Shown here in pieces: positions 21,517 to 30,457 of a stretch of DNA of 33,493 nucleotides; the first letter of the stretch is position 1; each line of letters starts with the position of its first letter. A program made the translations under genes and the position numbers. The stretch covers positions 1 through 33,493 of the forward strand of contig NZ_VSTH01000115.1 in NCBI RefSeq assembly GCF_008123965.1, in the 5' to 3' direction. The notes beneath the pieces were generated by a model, which saw nothing but the letters and a program-made list of their open reading frames with translations, was not told where the DNA came from and did not search any database. Source of the stretch: Bradyrhizobium hipponense (GTDB taxonomy: Bacteria; Pseudomonadota; Alphaproteobacteria; Rhizobiales; Xanthobacteraceae).

Positions 21517-22242
21517 TCACGAACACTCGCGGTTGTGCTGCTCCAGTTCAGTTTGCGCTTCCGATAGAGCGCGGTGTTCGACCAGCAGGCCTTGTCGCTC
21601 ATAGCGTCGCCGGCTCCTGCTGAAGCGCACCACCACCGCATGCCGGGCGCTGTTCGCCTTGACTCGACGCGTGAGCAGCGCATTCCCGGCGGGCAAGAAT
21701 TCGAGGTCGTCAAGACCCGCGCATCGCAGGCATACGGGACCAGGCGCCTCCATCATGAGAAAATCGCCCGTTCCAGCGCAGCGGTGGCATTTCCAGGCGT
21801 CGTTGAGCGGTTGGATCACGACAAGCTCAGGCGCACGGCTCGCCCTCTCCACCAGGCGCTTCTGCTTTTTCTCCGGAAGGTCGCCCGATATCCAATGAGT
21901 GCGGTACAGCTTTTCGATGGCCGGATCACCGCTCTTGCTGAAGCGCAGCATCTGCCGCGCCGGCGTCCGCGCGATGTAGGCCGTCTCGCTTGGCCTCAGC
22001 CCTTTCGCGGCCGCCCATGACCGAAACAGCTTCATAGCCTCGGAAATGCGCGGCAGATTGGTTTGCACGGCTTCCTCGAGATACCCGAGCTGTCCTTGCT
22101 GCCAACGCTTAAGTGCACCGGGATCGAGCCATCCGATTCCCACCAGCACATCAACCGGACTCACATACTTCCGGGCTGCAAGGGCCGCCTCAGCCGCTCT
22201 CCTCACTCGGTCTTCGAGTTTCTTGCGATTGTGCGGATGCAT
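21517..22242 (-). CDS. Conserved hypothetical protein with two CxxC pairs
   Basis: This 241-residue soluble protein has an N-terminal helical half with FRSWAAAKGLRPSETAYIAR. The middle zinc-ribbon-like segment has C152-x-x-C155 (KCHRCAGTGDFL) and C171-x-x-C174 (VCLRCAGLDDL), likely binding one metal ion. The C-terminal segment is basic, with VVVRFSRSRRRYERQGLLVE. The overall pattern resembles bacterial hypothetical proteins of the DUF2293 type, but I am not certain of the family name. The ATG at 22242 follows GGGAGG with good spacing. A role in nucleic-acid binding is only inferred from the metal site and the basic C-terminus. Confidence 0.7.
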   Translation of the reverse strand: MHPHNRKKLEDRVRRAAEAALAARKYVSPVDVLVGIGWLDPGALKRWQQGQLGYLEEAVQTNLPRISEAMKLFRSWAAAKGLRPSETAYIARTPARQMLRFSKSGDPAIEKLYRTHWISGDLPEKKQKRLVERASRAPELVVIQPLNDAWKCHRCAGTGDFLMMEAPGPVCLRCAGLDDLEFLPAGNALLTRRVKANSARHAVVVRFSRSRRRYERQGLLVEHRALSEAQTELEQHNRECS

Positions 22243-22548
22243 CGGCGTCCTCCCCGCGCCTCGGGATCATGCCAGCGACAGCCCTCCCGCGAACCGCGGG
22301 AAACCGTCGAAAGTGTCGCCTGACAATAAATCAGAAGCGACAGTCGAACAATTTCGGCAACCAGGAAGCCGGCGGAGCGGATCGAGCGGAGCGCGAGTCT
22401 TGTCCAGCTGACGCGGGGCCGGCAGGGCGTAGCCAGGCGATCATGGCTTGGACCGAACCGGTCTTTTAGCACGACAGTGTACTCCGGCTGGCTCTCGGAG
22501 CTTTGATGCTGACCGCCCACGTCCCATGGCCCGGTGCAGATGCCTTCT
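22243..22548. other. Gap between hydrolase and CxxC protein genes
   Basis: No gene is supported here. It contains a perfect hairpin, TCCCGCG-AAC-CGCGGGA, at 22285-22301 (7-bp stem, 3-base loop), which on the minus strand lies about 43 bp upstream of the CxxC protein start. It has no T-run and could mark the 3' end of the hydrolase transcript or a leader structure. Confidence 0.4.
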
Positions 22549-23577
22549 TTACGCGGCCGTACCGTCGATCGAGCGGCGGATCACCCGCTGCACTTCCGCA
22601 TTCGATAGAAACAGATCGTGGTTGATGAGGCCCCAGCCTTCCTGGGAAGCATCGACCACGCGCACGCCGAGCTGCTCGATGGCAGCCTTCTCGGCGGCGC
22701 CGACCCTGGTCATTCCACCTGCGATTTGCCCCGACAACGCCAGTGCGCGATCGTTCGTTGAGGCGATCACGGTGATCTTGCCGGCCAGCGGACCGATGCG
22801 GTGAATCGCCGACGAGAACACGTCCATGTCAATATCAGGCGCGGCAAACACGACCGCGCCGATCCTGCTCGTAACAGTGTCGCCGTATCGCGCATAGAGC
22901 TGCCGCAGGCTTTCGAGCGCCAGCATGGTACCCATGCTGTGCGCAACGATGTGCACCCGGCCGCCGCCTGAAGCCGACACGAGGGAAGAGAGCACGCGTT
23001 CGAAATCGTCGCGGGACCACATCGCGCTGTCGCGGTCATAGGCGTAGTCGAACAGTCCTGCCTTGGAGGGCCAGGCGAACACCATGGTCCGGCCGCGGAA
23101 CCTGATCCCATCGGAGAGATGGGCGGCATCGAGCGCCGCGGTCTCGAATGTCTGCTTGAAGCCGTGCACATAGATCAGCACGTCTCCTCCCCCGCCGGCC
23201 TGCGCCAGGAGATCGCCAATTTCGGCCGACACCGGTTCGACCCTATCAAGCCGCCAATCGCCAAGTCCGACCGAGGCGAGAGAAAGGCGGCTCTCGTCCG
23301 GCACCACCAGCTTTGCCTGCGCGACTGTCATTCTGGTCGCGCGCTCCGGCCCGAACCAGGGTTTCGTGCGACCGCCGTTCACGGGCTTGCGCGTGGTAGC
23401 GACGAGCAATGTGGGGTCAACGGAAAGGGACGACGCGTCGTAGCGCGCGCCGGTCGCGCTCAGGCCTGCGCATCCTCCGAGCGTGAGCGCACTGCCTGCA
23501 GACACAAGCCCACCCAGGAGCGCGCGGCGCGAAAGAGAGTGACGAGAGTCGTGTTGCGGAAGACGTCGGACGATCAC
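22549..23577 (-). CDS. Alpha/beta hydrolase, DUF900 type, Tat-like lipoprotein
   Basis: This 342-residue protein has a twin-arginine-like start (SRRALLGGLVSAG) ending in a lipobox LGGC with C36, so it is probably exported folded and lipid-anchored. The hydrolase part (about 130-335) has DVLIYVHGFKQTFE for the oxyanion region, the nucleophile elbow VAHSMGTMLA with S214, FAAPDIDMD, a possible acid in STNDRAL (D276) and the histidine in INHDLFL (H320). This matches the DUF900 esterase-like family. The start is GTG at 23577 with AAGG upstream; an ATG start is not available. Substrate is unknown. Confidence 0.8.
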   Translation of the reverse strand: MIVRRLPQHDSRHSLSRRALLGGLVSAGSALTLGGCAGLSATGARYDASSLSVDPTLLVATTRKPVNGGRTKPWFGPERATRMTVAQAKLVVPDESRLSLASVGLGDWRLDRVEPVSAEIGDLLAQAGGGGDVLIYVHGFKQTFETAALDAAHLSDGIRFRGRTMVFAWPSKAGLFDYAYDRDSAMWSRDDFERVLSSLVSASGGGRVHIVAHSMGTMLALESLRQLYARYGDTVTSRIGAVVFAAPDIDMDVFSSAIHRIGPLAGKITVIASTNDRALALSGQIAGGMTRVGAAEKAAIEQLGVRVVDASQEGWGLINHDLFLSNAEVQRVIRRSIDGTAA

Positions 23578-23759
23578 ACGGAACCTTTGGGAACTTTGCC
23601 CACCATAACGCCGCCCCGCTCAACTCCCTGAATGACAATGGGGGCGAGAAGACGGCGGAGCAGCTTCGTGCTTGGCCGCGTGGCCATGGCGGCCGCGCTC
23701 ACCGGCCGCGCGGGTCTGCGAGCGATCCGACCAAGTTCCGAAATCGAGCCGGCGTTGCT

Positions 23760-24179
23760 TCAATGATGGGCCGACACGCCCTTGACGCACTCGGACAGCA
23801 AATCGCTTGATGCGGAATGGCTGATGTCGCCCATACTGATCATGCCGACCATCCGCTTGCTCTTGTTGATGACCGGCAGCCTGCGGACCTTCAGTGTTTC
23901 CATGTGATGCACCGCCTTTGCGAGGTCATCGTCCTCGCGGCAACAATGGATGCCTTCAGTCATCACATCCCGCGCTGTCATGCGCGCGGCATTGAAGTTC
24001 TTGTTCGCAAGACCTTTGCAGACGATGTCGCGATCGGTCACCATCCCGATCAAATGGTCGTCTTCGCCGATCGGAATGCAGCCGATGTCGTGCCCTTGCA
24101 TCAACTTCGCGATCTCGGTGATCGGGGTGTCGGGGCTGACCCAGTCGACACCCTTGTGCATCACTTCTTTGACTTTCAT
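23760..24179 (-). CDS. CBS domain pair protein
   Basis: This 139-residue cytoplasmic protein is made of two CBS domains: residues about 1-60 (KVKEVMHKG, DTPITEIAKLM, GCIPIGEDDHLIGMVTDRDI) and about 68-130 (TARDVMTEG, EDDDLAKAVHHM, VRRLPVINKSKRMVGMISMGDI). CBS pairs bind adenosyl nucleotides such as AMP, ATP or NAD and signal energy state. The ATG at 24179 follows GGAG at good spacing. It lies 30 bp after the YbaK-type gene, on the same strand, so the two are probably one operon. Confidence 0.92.
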   Translation of the reverse strand: MKVKEVMHKGVDWVSPDTPITEIAKLMQGHDIGCIPIGEDDHLIGMVTDRDIVCKGLANKNFNAARMTARDVMTEGIHCCREDDDLAKAVHHMETLKVRRLPVINKSKRMVGMISMGDISHSASSDLLSECVKGVSAHH

Positions 24180-24209
24180 GGCAGATCTCCACTACTGGAT
24201 TTGAGGTGG

Positions 24210-24680
24210 TCAGACGTGTGCGCTGAAGCGCCCATGCGGCGCGTTCGCCGTGAGGTGCGCAAACTGCGCGTGAGTGAGACGAAGCAGGGTCTCATGATCG
24301 CCGGCTTCCATGTAGATCTCCGGCTGTGTCTCGATGCTATCGTCAACGATGACATCGAGCCCGTAGCACTTGCCAACGGCAGGAACTGCGCCGTGTGCGC
24401 AGTCGCGGAACAGCTGATCGATCTCGGCCTCATTCGCCATATCGACGTTGTTGCCGAGCGTTGTCCGCAGATCCGACAGGCGAATGTGATGCGATGCGGG
24501 CACAACGGCGAGAATGTATTGGTCGTCGCGCCGCAACACGATGCCCTTGGCGAGACGATCGCCGGAGATATGGCATGCCTGAGCCGTACGAGTGGACGAC
24601 ATGCTGGGTTCGTGCTGGATCTCGTCGTATTGGATGTTTTCAGCCGCCAGATATTTTTGCAGTGTGGGAGCGATGGACAT
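24210..24680 (-). CDS. YbaK/EbsC (ProXp-like) aminoacyl-tRNA deacylase family protein
   Basis: This 156-residue cytoplasmic protein of the YbaK/aaRS-editing family clears mischarged tRNAs. The core LAKGIVLRRDDQYILAVVPA holds the conserved lysine K45 that contacts the substrate's carbonyl, and HHIRLSDLR is the typical following segment. The late FRDCAHGAVPAVGKCYGLDV and EIYMEAGDHETLLRL strands complete the fold. The ATG at 24680 has an ideal GGAGGT site seven bases upstream and is preferred to the upstream in-frame start at 24710. Which tRNA it edits cannot be told. It heads the operon with the CBS gene. A perfect TGATC-ATA-GATCA palindrome lies about 79 bp upstream (24759-24771). Confidence 0.85.
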   Translation of the reverse strand: MSIAPTLQKYLAAENIQYDEIQHEPSMSSTRTAQACHISGDRLAKGIVLRRDDQYILAVVPASHHIRLSDLRTTLGNNVDMANEAEIDQLFRDCAHGAVPAVGKCYGLDVIVDDSIETQPEIYMEAGDHETLLRLTHAQFAHLTANAPHGRFSAHV

Positions 24681-25006
24681 GACAGACCTCCGATGCGGTA
24701 GGCAGACCATCCGCCGTAAGTCTTCCAGCAGAACCTCGCCTTACGATGGGCGGCTGCGTGATCATAGATCAACATAGGCCTGTCATCTCCCAGCTTCAAT
24801 TCTTCGTCACTGGGTCACTGACCGGGAGTGCAATGCAACACCTCCACTTCTCGCGCTGGGTATGTTTCCAGTCCCTGCTTGCAGCAGAGATCGTCGCGGC
24901 GTTCGGATCCGCCGATAGGGCAGGCATCTTGGCCCAATTCTCAACCGCCCTGGCTGTGCGCAGAAGCTGCGGAAAGCGCCGTCCGCTTTGACACGCAATC
25001 CCCAGC

Positions 25007-27841
25007 ATGAATCAAGCGGCAAGCGTCCTTCATTTCCGCTATCATACGACCATGACGATCGGGATCACTGGACCCGAGCGGAAGGCACCAAGGCAAAACG
25101 CCGTGGTGAGGCTCATCATTGCGGCCTTCGTCGTCGGGATTTGCTTGATCCTGCTCAAGCTCGCGACCGATTTCCTCGTCGATTGGCTGTGGTTTTCCTC
25201 GATCGGTTATCTGCCTGTCTTTTTGACCAGCATCGGCGCCCAAGCCGTGCTGTTGGTGGCCGTTTTGACGGCAACCGCCGCCATGCTTTGGCTGAACGGA
25301 TTGCTTGCCCTGCGTCTCACCGAGCGGCAGCCGACACAAGCTGTTGCCGCCTTCTTGTCGAAACTGGCGGGCAACGCGCCGCCATCTGACTTGTTCGCGT
25401 ACATGCGCGATCAATTGCAATGGCCCAGGGTCATCGCGGCTGGTGCGGGTTTGCTCGCCCTGCTGGTCGCGGCGCCAGAAGCCGGCAACTGGAGCGTCCT
25501 GCTGCAGTATTTCTATCAAGTGCCCTATGGCATGGCCGATCCACTCTACGACAGGGACATCGGCTTCTTTCTCTTCTCGCTGCCCGCTTATATCCTCATC
25601 AAGAACTGGATGCTGCTCACCCTCGTTCTGAGCGCGCTTTTCGCCGGAACGATCTATTGGGCGCGTGGCGACATCGAATACGACATCAACCACCGATCAA
25701 TATCGCCGACAGCGATCGCTCATGGTTCAGCGCTGCTCGGCTGTCTCTTCGCGGTGAAGGCTTGGTCCTATGTTCTCGACCGCTATCTGTTGCTCTATGG
25801 CGACAACGGCGTAGTTGTCGGCGCAAGTTTCACCGACGTGCATGTTGGGCTGCCCGGCTTGTGGCTGATGATCGGACTTTCGATCATTGCGGCGCTTGCT
25901 GCGTGGGCGAACGTCCGGGTTCGCACCTATCGGCTCCCCGCCGTGGCGATCGTGCTCGTCGGCGTCGGCACGTTCGTGCTGTCCGGTGCTGTCCCTGTGC
26001 TGTTCCGGCAGTTCTTCGTCAAACCAAGCGAGTTGGAGCTGGAGAGGCCCTACATCGAACGCAATATCGCGCTCACGCGGCAGGCATACAATCTCGATCA
26101 GATCGCAGCCAAGCCATTTGCGGCCGAACAGAAGCTCACCCCCGAGGTACTCGAATCCAACAAGGCGACAATCGAAAACATAAGGCTGTGGGACTGGCTG
26201 CCCCTGTCGGATACCTACGCGCAGCTGCAGGAAATTCGCACCTACTACAAATTCCATGATCTTGACGTTGATCGATACTGGCTCGATGGCTCCTACCAGA
26301 GCGTAATGCTCTCGGCCCGCGAACTGCGGCCTTCGTTGCTGCCGTCGAACGCCCAGACATGGGTTAACCGCCATGTGCTGTTCACGCACGGCAATGGCGC
26401 GGTGATGAGCCCGGTCACGCGCAAGAGCACTGAAGGACTGCCGCTGCTCTATTTGCGGGATATTCCTCCTGTCGCAGACGGCGGTCCCAAAATCCGCGAG
26501 CCGCGCATCTATTTCGGCGAACAGAGCGACGACTACGTCATCGTCAAGGGCAGCACGCCGGAGTTTGATTATCCGAAAGGGAAAGACAACGCCTATGCGG
26601 CCTACGACGGCGCCGGCGGCGTTCCGATCGGGACAATGGGCAGAAGAATCCTGTTCTCCTATTATTTCAACGACCCAAATCTTGTGCTCACGAACTATAT
26701 CACGATCGACAGCCGGATCATGATCCGGCGCAGTATCCAGGAACGGGTGAGCACGATCGCGCCGTTCCTCAGGCTCGATCATGATCCCTATCTAGTCATC
26801 AGCGGCGGGCGGATGTTCTGGATGCAGGACGCCTACACGACGAGTTCCTATTTCCCCGCCGCGCAGCCTGTGCGGGACTTCGATCTCAACTATATTCGCA
26901 ACTCGGTGAAGGTTGTCGTCGATGCGTATAACGGGACCGTCGAGTTCTATCTGATCGATTCAGGCGACCCGATTGCGGCGACCTACCAGCGCATCTTTCC
27001 GAGCTTGTTCAAGCCGTTCACGGCGATGCCACCGGACTTGCAGAAGCACGTTCGATATCCGGAGGACCTGTTCCTGATTCAGGCGCGACTATATCAAGTG
27101 TACCACATGGAAGCAGCCGACGTTTTCTACAATCGCGAGGATCTATGGCAGTTTCCACGCCAGCCGGGTGGCGACGGCGTCTCGACGATGACCCCCTACT
27201 ATATCATCATGCGGTTACCTGGCGAAGCGCAGGCGGAGTTCTTCCTCATGCTTCCCATGGTCCCGAGTCGGCGCGACAACATGATCGCGTGGCTCGCCGC
27301 GCGCTGCGACGCGCCCGACTACGGCAAATTGATCGTCTACGAGTTCCCCAAGGAGAAGCTTGTCTACGGGCCGTTCCAGATCGAGGCGCGGATCAATCAG
27401 AATACGGAGATCTCACAACAACTCACGCTGTGGAACCAGATGGGCTCGCGGGTGATACGCGGTGCAAACCTGCTTGTGATTCCGATCGAGAACTCGATCC
27501 TCTATGTATCGCCGCTCTATTTGCGGGCACAGCAAGGGCATCTGCCGGAGCTGAAGCGTGTGATCGCAGCTTATGGCGAACACGTCGTGATGAAAGAGAC
27601 GCTGGCTGAGGCCTTGTCAGCGCTGTTCTTGGAATCCGGCGCCGCGCCGGCAGTCTCAAGCACGACCGAAGAGATGCCCTCGACCAGCCCGGCGCCAAGT
27701 CAGTCACGAGAGGCGCTCGATCGCTACAATCAAGCAGTGGAGCGATTGAAGGCCGGAGATTGGAAAGGCTTCGGCACGCAGTTCGATGCGATGCGCGACC
27801 TCCTGGAGGAAATGAACCGACGCTCCGGCGGCCGCCGCTGA
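25007..27841 (+). CDS. UPF0182 family membrane protein
   Basis: This 944-residue protein has about seven membrane helices in the first third (the first around 33-55, including DFLVDWLWFSSIGY; the last around LPAVAIVLVGVGTFVLSGAV). A long, presumably extracytoplasmic domain begins QFFVKPSELELERPYIERNI and includes NIRLWDWLPL, LPLLYLRDIPP, RMFWMQDAYTTS and DLFLIQARLYQVYHM. The C-terminus ends in ALDRYNQAVERLKAGDWKGF, as in other members. The family is conserved in bacteria and of unknown function. The start is uncertain: ATG 25007 or ATG 25052, neither with a clear ribosome site. It is divergent from the YbaK-CBS operon. Confidence 0.9.
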   Translation: MNQAASVLHFRYHTTMTIGITGPERKAPRQNAVVRLIIAAFVVGICLILLKLATDFLVDWLWFSSIGYLPVFLTSIGAQAVLLVAVLTATAAMLWLNGLLALRLTERQPTQAVAAFLSKLAGNAPPSDLFAYMRDQLQWPRVIAAGAGLLALLVAAPEAGNWSVLLQYFYQVPYGMADPLYDRDIGFFLFSLPAYILIKNWMLLTLVLSALFAGTIYWARGDIEYDINHRSISPTAIAHGSALLGCLFAVKAWSYVLDRYLLLYGDNGVVVGASFTDVHVGLPGLWLMIGLSIIAALAAWANVRVRTYRLPAVAIVLVGVGTFVLSGAVPVLFRQFFVKPSELELERPYIERNIALTRQAYNLDQIAAKPFAAEQKLTPEVLESNKATIENIRLWDWLPLSDTYAQLQEIRTYYKFHDLDVDRYWLDGSYQSVMLSARELRPSLLPSNAQTWVNRHVLFTHGNGAVMSPVTRKSTEGLPLLYLRDIPPVADGGPKIREPRIYFGEQSDDYVIVKGSTPEFDYPKGKDNAYAAYDGAGGVPIGTMGRRILFSYYFNDPNLVLTNYITIDSRIMIRRSIQERVSTIAPFLRLDHDPYLVISGGRMFWMQDAYTTSSYFPAAQPVRDFDLNYIRNSVKVVVDAYNGTVEFYLIDSGDPIAATYQRIFPSLFKPFTAMPPDLQKHVRYPEDLFLIQARLYQVYHMEAADVFYNREDLWQFPRQPGGDGVSTMTPYYIIMRLPGEAQAEFFLMLPMVPSRRDNMIAWLAARCDAPDYGKLIVYEFPKEKLVYGPFQIEARINQNTEISQQLTLWNQMGSRVIRGANLLVIPIENSILYVSPLYLRAQQGHLPELKRVIAAYGEHVVMKETLAEALSALFLESGAAPAVSSTTEEMPSTSPAPSQSREALDRYNQAVERLKAGDWKGFGTQFDAMRDLLEEMNRRSGGRR

Positions 27842-27885
27842 TGCTCCGGGGATTCATCGCATCCACAGTGCGGACCCGCACACGG

Positions 27886-27944
27886 CGTCATAGCACCACG
27901 GCAAAGCAATAGGGCCCATCTTCATCGGCCGCGGCGCGCCGTTC
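27886..27944 (-). repeat. 60-bp 3'-flank element, copy D
   Basis: On the minus strand GCGCCGCGGC pairs with GCCGTGGTGC over all ten positions, two of them G-U. After CGAT, GAAG pairs with CTTT with one G-U around ATGGGCCCTATTG. The frame reads RAAADEDGPYCFAVVL then TGA. It starts only 13 bp beyond the stop of the MHYT kinase gene, in the same sense, and lies antisense to the end of the convergent UPF0182 gene. Confidence 0.85.
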
Positions 27945-27957
27945 ATCACCGCACCAC

Positions 27958-30279
27958 TCATGCGCTCTTCGGCCGAAAGGCGACGATGGATCCGGTTGCC
28001 TCTTGTTCGTCCATCGCCGCCTCGATAGCCCTTGCAAGTGCGGCCTGGTCGAATGGCTTTGACAGGCGCGGCAGGCTGGATCGCGCATCGCTGGGAATGT
28101 CGGCGTATCCCGTGCTTAGCAGGATGACCGCCTCGGGGCGCTCCGCGGCGACAGCGCTGGCAAGCTGCAGTCCGGTCATGCCGGGCATGGCGTAGTCGGT
28201 CACGACCAGGTCGACGGTGCGCGTGCGGCGGAGCAAGGCCAGCGCCTCATCGCCCGAGCGCGCCTCGACCACGATGTGGCCAAGATCCTCCAGCATCGCT
28301 GCGGTGTTCTCGAGCACCAAGAGGTCGTCGTCAACGACCAGCACGGAAAGCTGCCGGCTGGCCCGGGCAACCGGCGCCGGCGCCTCTGCGCGCAGCTCCG
28401 GCGCCGCGGTTTCCTCAGCGATCGGCAGCCAGATATCGGCTGTCGTGCCCTCGCCGGGACGGCTCTTCAAGACCAGCCTGCCGCCGGACTGCTCGGCAAG
28501 TCCGTGGACCATCGACAGGCCGAGCCCGGTGCCCTTGCCGACGCCCTTGGTCGTAAAGAACGGCTCCTGGGCGTGCCTGAGGATCTCATCGTCCATGCCG
28601 CAGCCGGTGTCGCTCACCGAGAGCGCGACATAGCCACTGGTCGAACGACCGCTTCCGTCCTGCTCCTCGCGCGCGGCGATGGTGATCAGGCCGCCGTCCG
28701 GCATTGCATCACGCGCGTTAACTGCAAGGTTGAGCACTGCCAGTTCGAGCTGGTTGGCGTCGACCGTCACTTTCGGCAGGTGCATCGGAAACAGCGTCTC
28801 GACACGAATTCCGGGCTCGAATTTCAACAATGATGCCATGCCGCGCACGAGGTCGCGGACATCGACCACCGCCGGCCTGAGGTCCTGTTTGCGCGCGAAA
28901 GCGAGCATGCGCTGGGTCAGGGAGGCGCCCCGCACCGCGCCCTGCATCGCGTTCTCGACCAGGCGCTGGATCTTCGGATCGCCCGGCGGCAGGCGCTTCT
29001 TCAGAAGCTCGAGGCTGCCGAGAACGGCGGCGAGCAAATTGTTGAAGTCGTGGGCGACGCCGCCGGTGAGCTGGCCGATGGTTTCCATCTTCTGCGACAT
29101 CATCAGGGCTTCGCGCGCCCGATCCAGCGCTTCCTGCGCGCGCCGCCTCTCGCTGACGTCGCGCACGATCTTCGCAAAACCCGCGATGGCGCCGCTTTCG
29201 TTGCGGACCGCGACGATCGCCGCCTCCGCCCAGAAGCGACTGCCGTCCTTGCGCACGCGCCAGCCTTCGATGGCGAACTTCCCATCCCGCTCAGCGTCGA
29301 CGAGACCGCGCCCAGGCGCCCCGGCCGCGCGGTCTTCCTCGGTATGAAAAATGCTGTAGCTCGTCCCTACGATGTCGTCGCCATAGCCCATCAGCCGGCG
29401 CGCGCCGAGGTTCCAGTTGCCCACCCGCCCGTCCGGGTCGAGCATGAAGATCGCGTGGTCGGCGATACCTTCCACAAGGAGGCGAAAGCGTTCTTCGCTG
29501 CGCCTCAGTGTGTCGGCCTCGTATTGGGCGCGCTCCGCGGACGCCCTATCATAGACGGCCGCCGCGATCCCGATGCTCAGGATCAGGATGGTGATGCCGG
29601 CGAGCAGGAACGCGAGCGGCGCCTGGCCGACGGCGAGATGTCCGGCCTCCTGGGCCGCGGCGGTCGTCGGCAGGAACATGACGCCTTGCATCGCGGCGTA
29701 GTGCATGCCGGAAATCGCAAGGCCCATGACCAGGCCCGCGAACAGGCGCTGGACCGCGCTGGTGTTGCGAAAGGCTAGCCAGAGCGCCACGACCGAGGCG
29801 CTGATCGCGATCAGGATCGAGAGCACAACCCAGCGGGACTCGTACTCTGTGATGGCCGCCATTCGCATCGCGGCCATGCCGGTGTAGTGCATGCCGGAGA
29901 TGCCAAGTCCCATAGCGAAACCGGATACGAGCAGCGCCTGTGGGCGTCCTGCGACAACGGCAAAGGCCGCGGCGGCGACGACAATCGGAATGGCCAGCGA
30001 GAGCAGGGTCAGGAATGGATCGTACGAGATCTCAAGTCCGGGCTGGCTGAAGGCCAGCATGCCGACGAAATGCATGGACCAGATTCCGCCGCCCATGGCG
30101 ATCGCAGCGGCAAGCAGCCAGGATCGACGGGCCCTCCCCGAAGCGGCTCGCATGCGAGTCGCCAGGTCCAGTGCCGTATAGGAGGCGAGCGCCGCGATCA
30201 GGATCGATAACGCGACCAGAACGAGATCGTGAAAAACGGCATGATGATGCATTTCGGCCAACGCTAGCCGAAATTGCAT
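27958..30279 (-). CDS. MHYT-PAS hybrid histidine kinase with receiver domain
   Basis: This 773-residue inner-membrane sensor has three MHYT repeats in a seven-helix region (about 17-245): SMHFVGM (68-74), GMHYTGM (129-135) and GMHYAAM (191-197). MHYT domains are proposed to bind copper and sense O2, CO or NO. A PAS domain follows (about 262-378), then a kinase core with GGVAHDFNNLLAAV (H410), LNLAVNARDAM (516-526), DTGCGM (557-562) and GKGTGLGLSMVHGL. The C-terminal receiver (about 645-755) has VVDDD, phospho-acceptor D695 in TDYAMPG and a conserved KPF. The start may be the ATG at 30279 or the ATG at 30252 (MHHHAVFHD); neither has a strong ribosome site. No separate output regulator is nearby. 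Confidence 0.92.
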   Translation of the reverse strand: MQFRLALAEMHHHAVFHDLVLVALSILIAALASYTALDLATRMRAASGRARRSWLLAAAIAMGGGIWSMHFVGMLAFSQPGLEISYDPFLTLLSLAIPIVVAAAAFAVVAGRPQALLVSGFAMGLGISGMHYTGMAAMRMAAITEYESRWVVLSILIAISASVVALWLAFRNTSAVQRLFAGLVMGLAISGMHYAAMQGVMFLPTTAAAQEAGHLAVGQAPLAFLLAGITILILSIGIAAAVYDRASAERAQYEADTLRRSEERFRLLVEGIADHAIFMLDPDGRVGNWNLGARRLMGYGDDIVGTSYSIFHTEEDRAAGAPGRGLVDAERDGKFAIEGWRVRKDGSRFWAEAAIVAVRNESGAIAGFAKIVRDVSERRRAQEALDRAREALMMSQKMETIGQLTGGVAHDFNNLLAAVLGSLELLKKRLPPGDPKIQRLVENAMQGAVRGASLTQRMLAFARKQDLRPAVVDVRDLVRGMASLLKFEPGIRVETLFPMHLPKVTVDANQLELAVLNLAVNARDAMPDGGLITIAAREEQDGSGRSTSGYVALSVSDTGCGMDDEILRHAQEPFFTTKGVGKGTGLGLSMVHGLAEQSGGRLVLKSRPGEGTTADIWLPIAEETAAPELRAEAPAPVARASRQLSVLVVDDDLLVLENTAAMLEDLGHIVVEARSGDEALALLRRTRTVDLVVTDYAMPGMTGLQLASAVAAERPEAVILLSTGYADIPSDARSSLPRLSKPFDQAALARAIEAAMDEQEATGSIVAFRPKSA

Positions 30280-30457
30280 TCGGGTTTACGCATGATGTCC
30301 TCCCTCGACACCCGAAATCGTGCTCGGCACCAAGATGGGCGCCGCGACCGCAGGCGTCCACGAAGTTCGAATCGGCGGCCATGGTGCACGCAATCCTGCC
30401 GCGCCGCCACTCCAGGATTACGACGCACGTCGCCTAGACACGCGGCGCACCCATCCG

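Noticed and set aside
24759..24772. FNR/FixK-type box (minus-strand TTGATCTATGATCA) upstream of the YbaK gene
   Set aside because: Only the TTGAT half fits. The spacing to the second half is one base too long for TTGAT-N4-ATCAA. The palindrome TGATC-ATA-GATCA is real, but I cannot assign its regulator.
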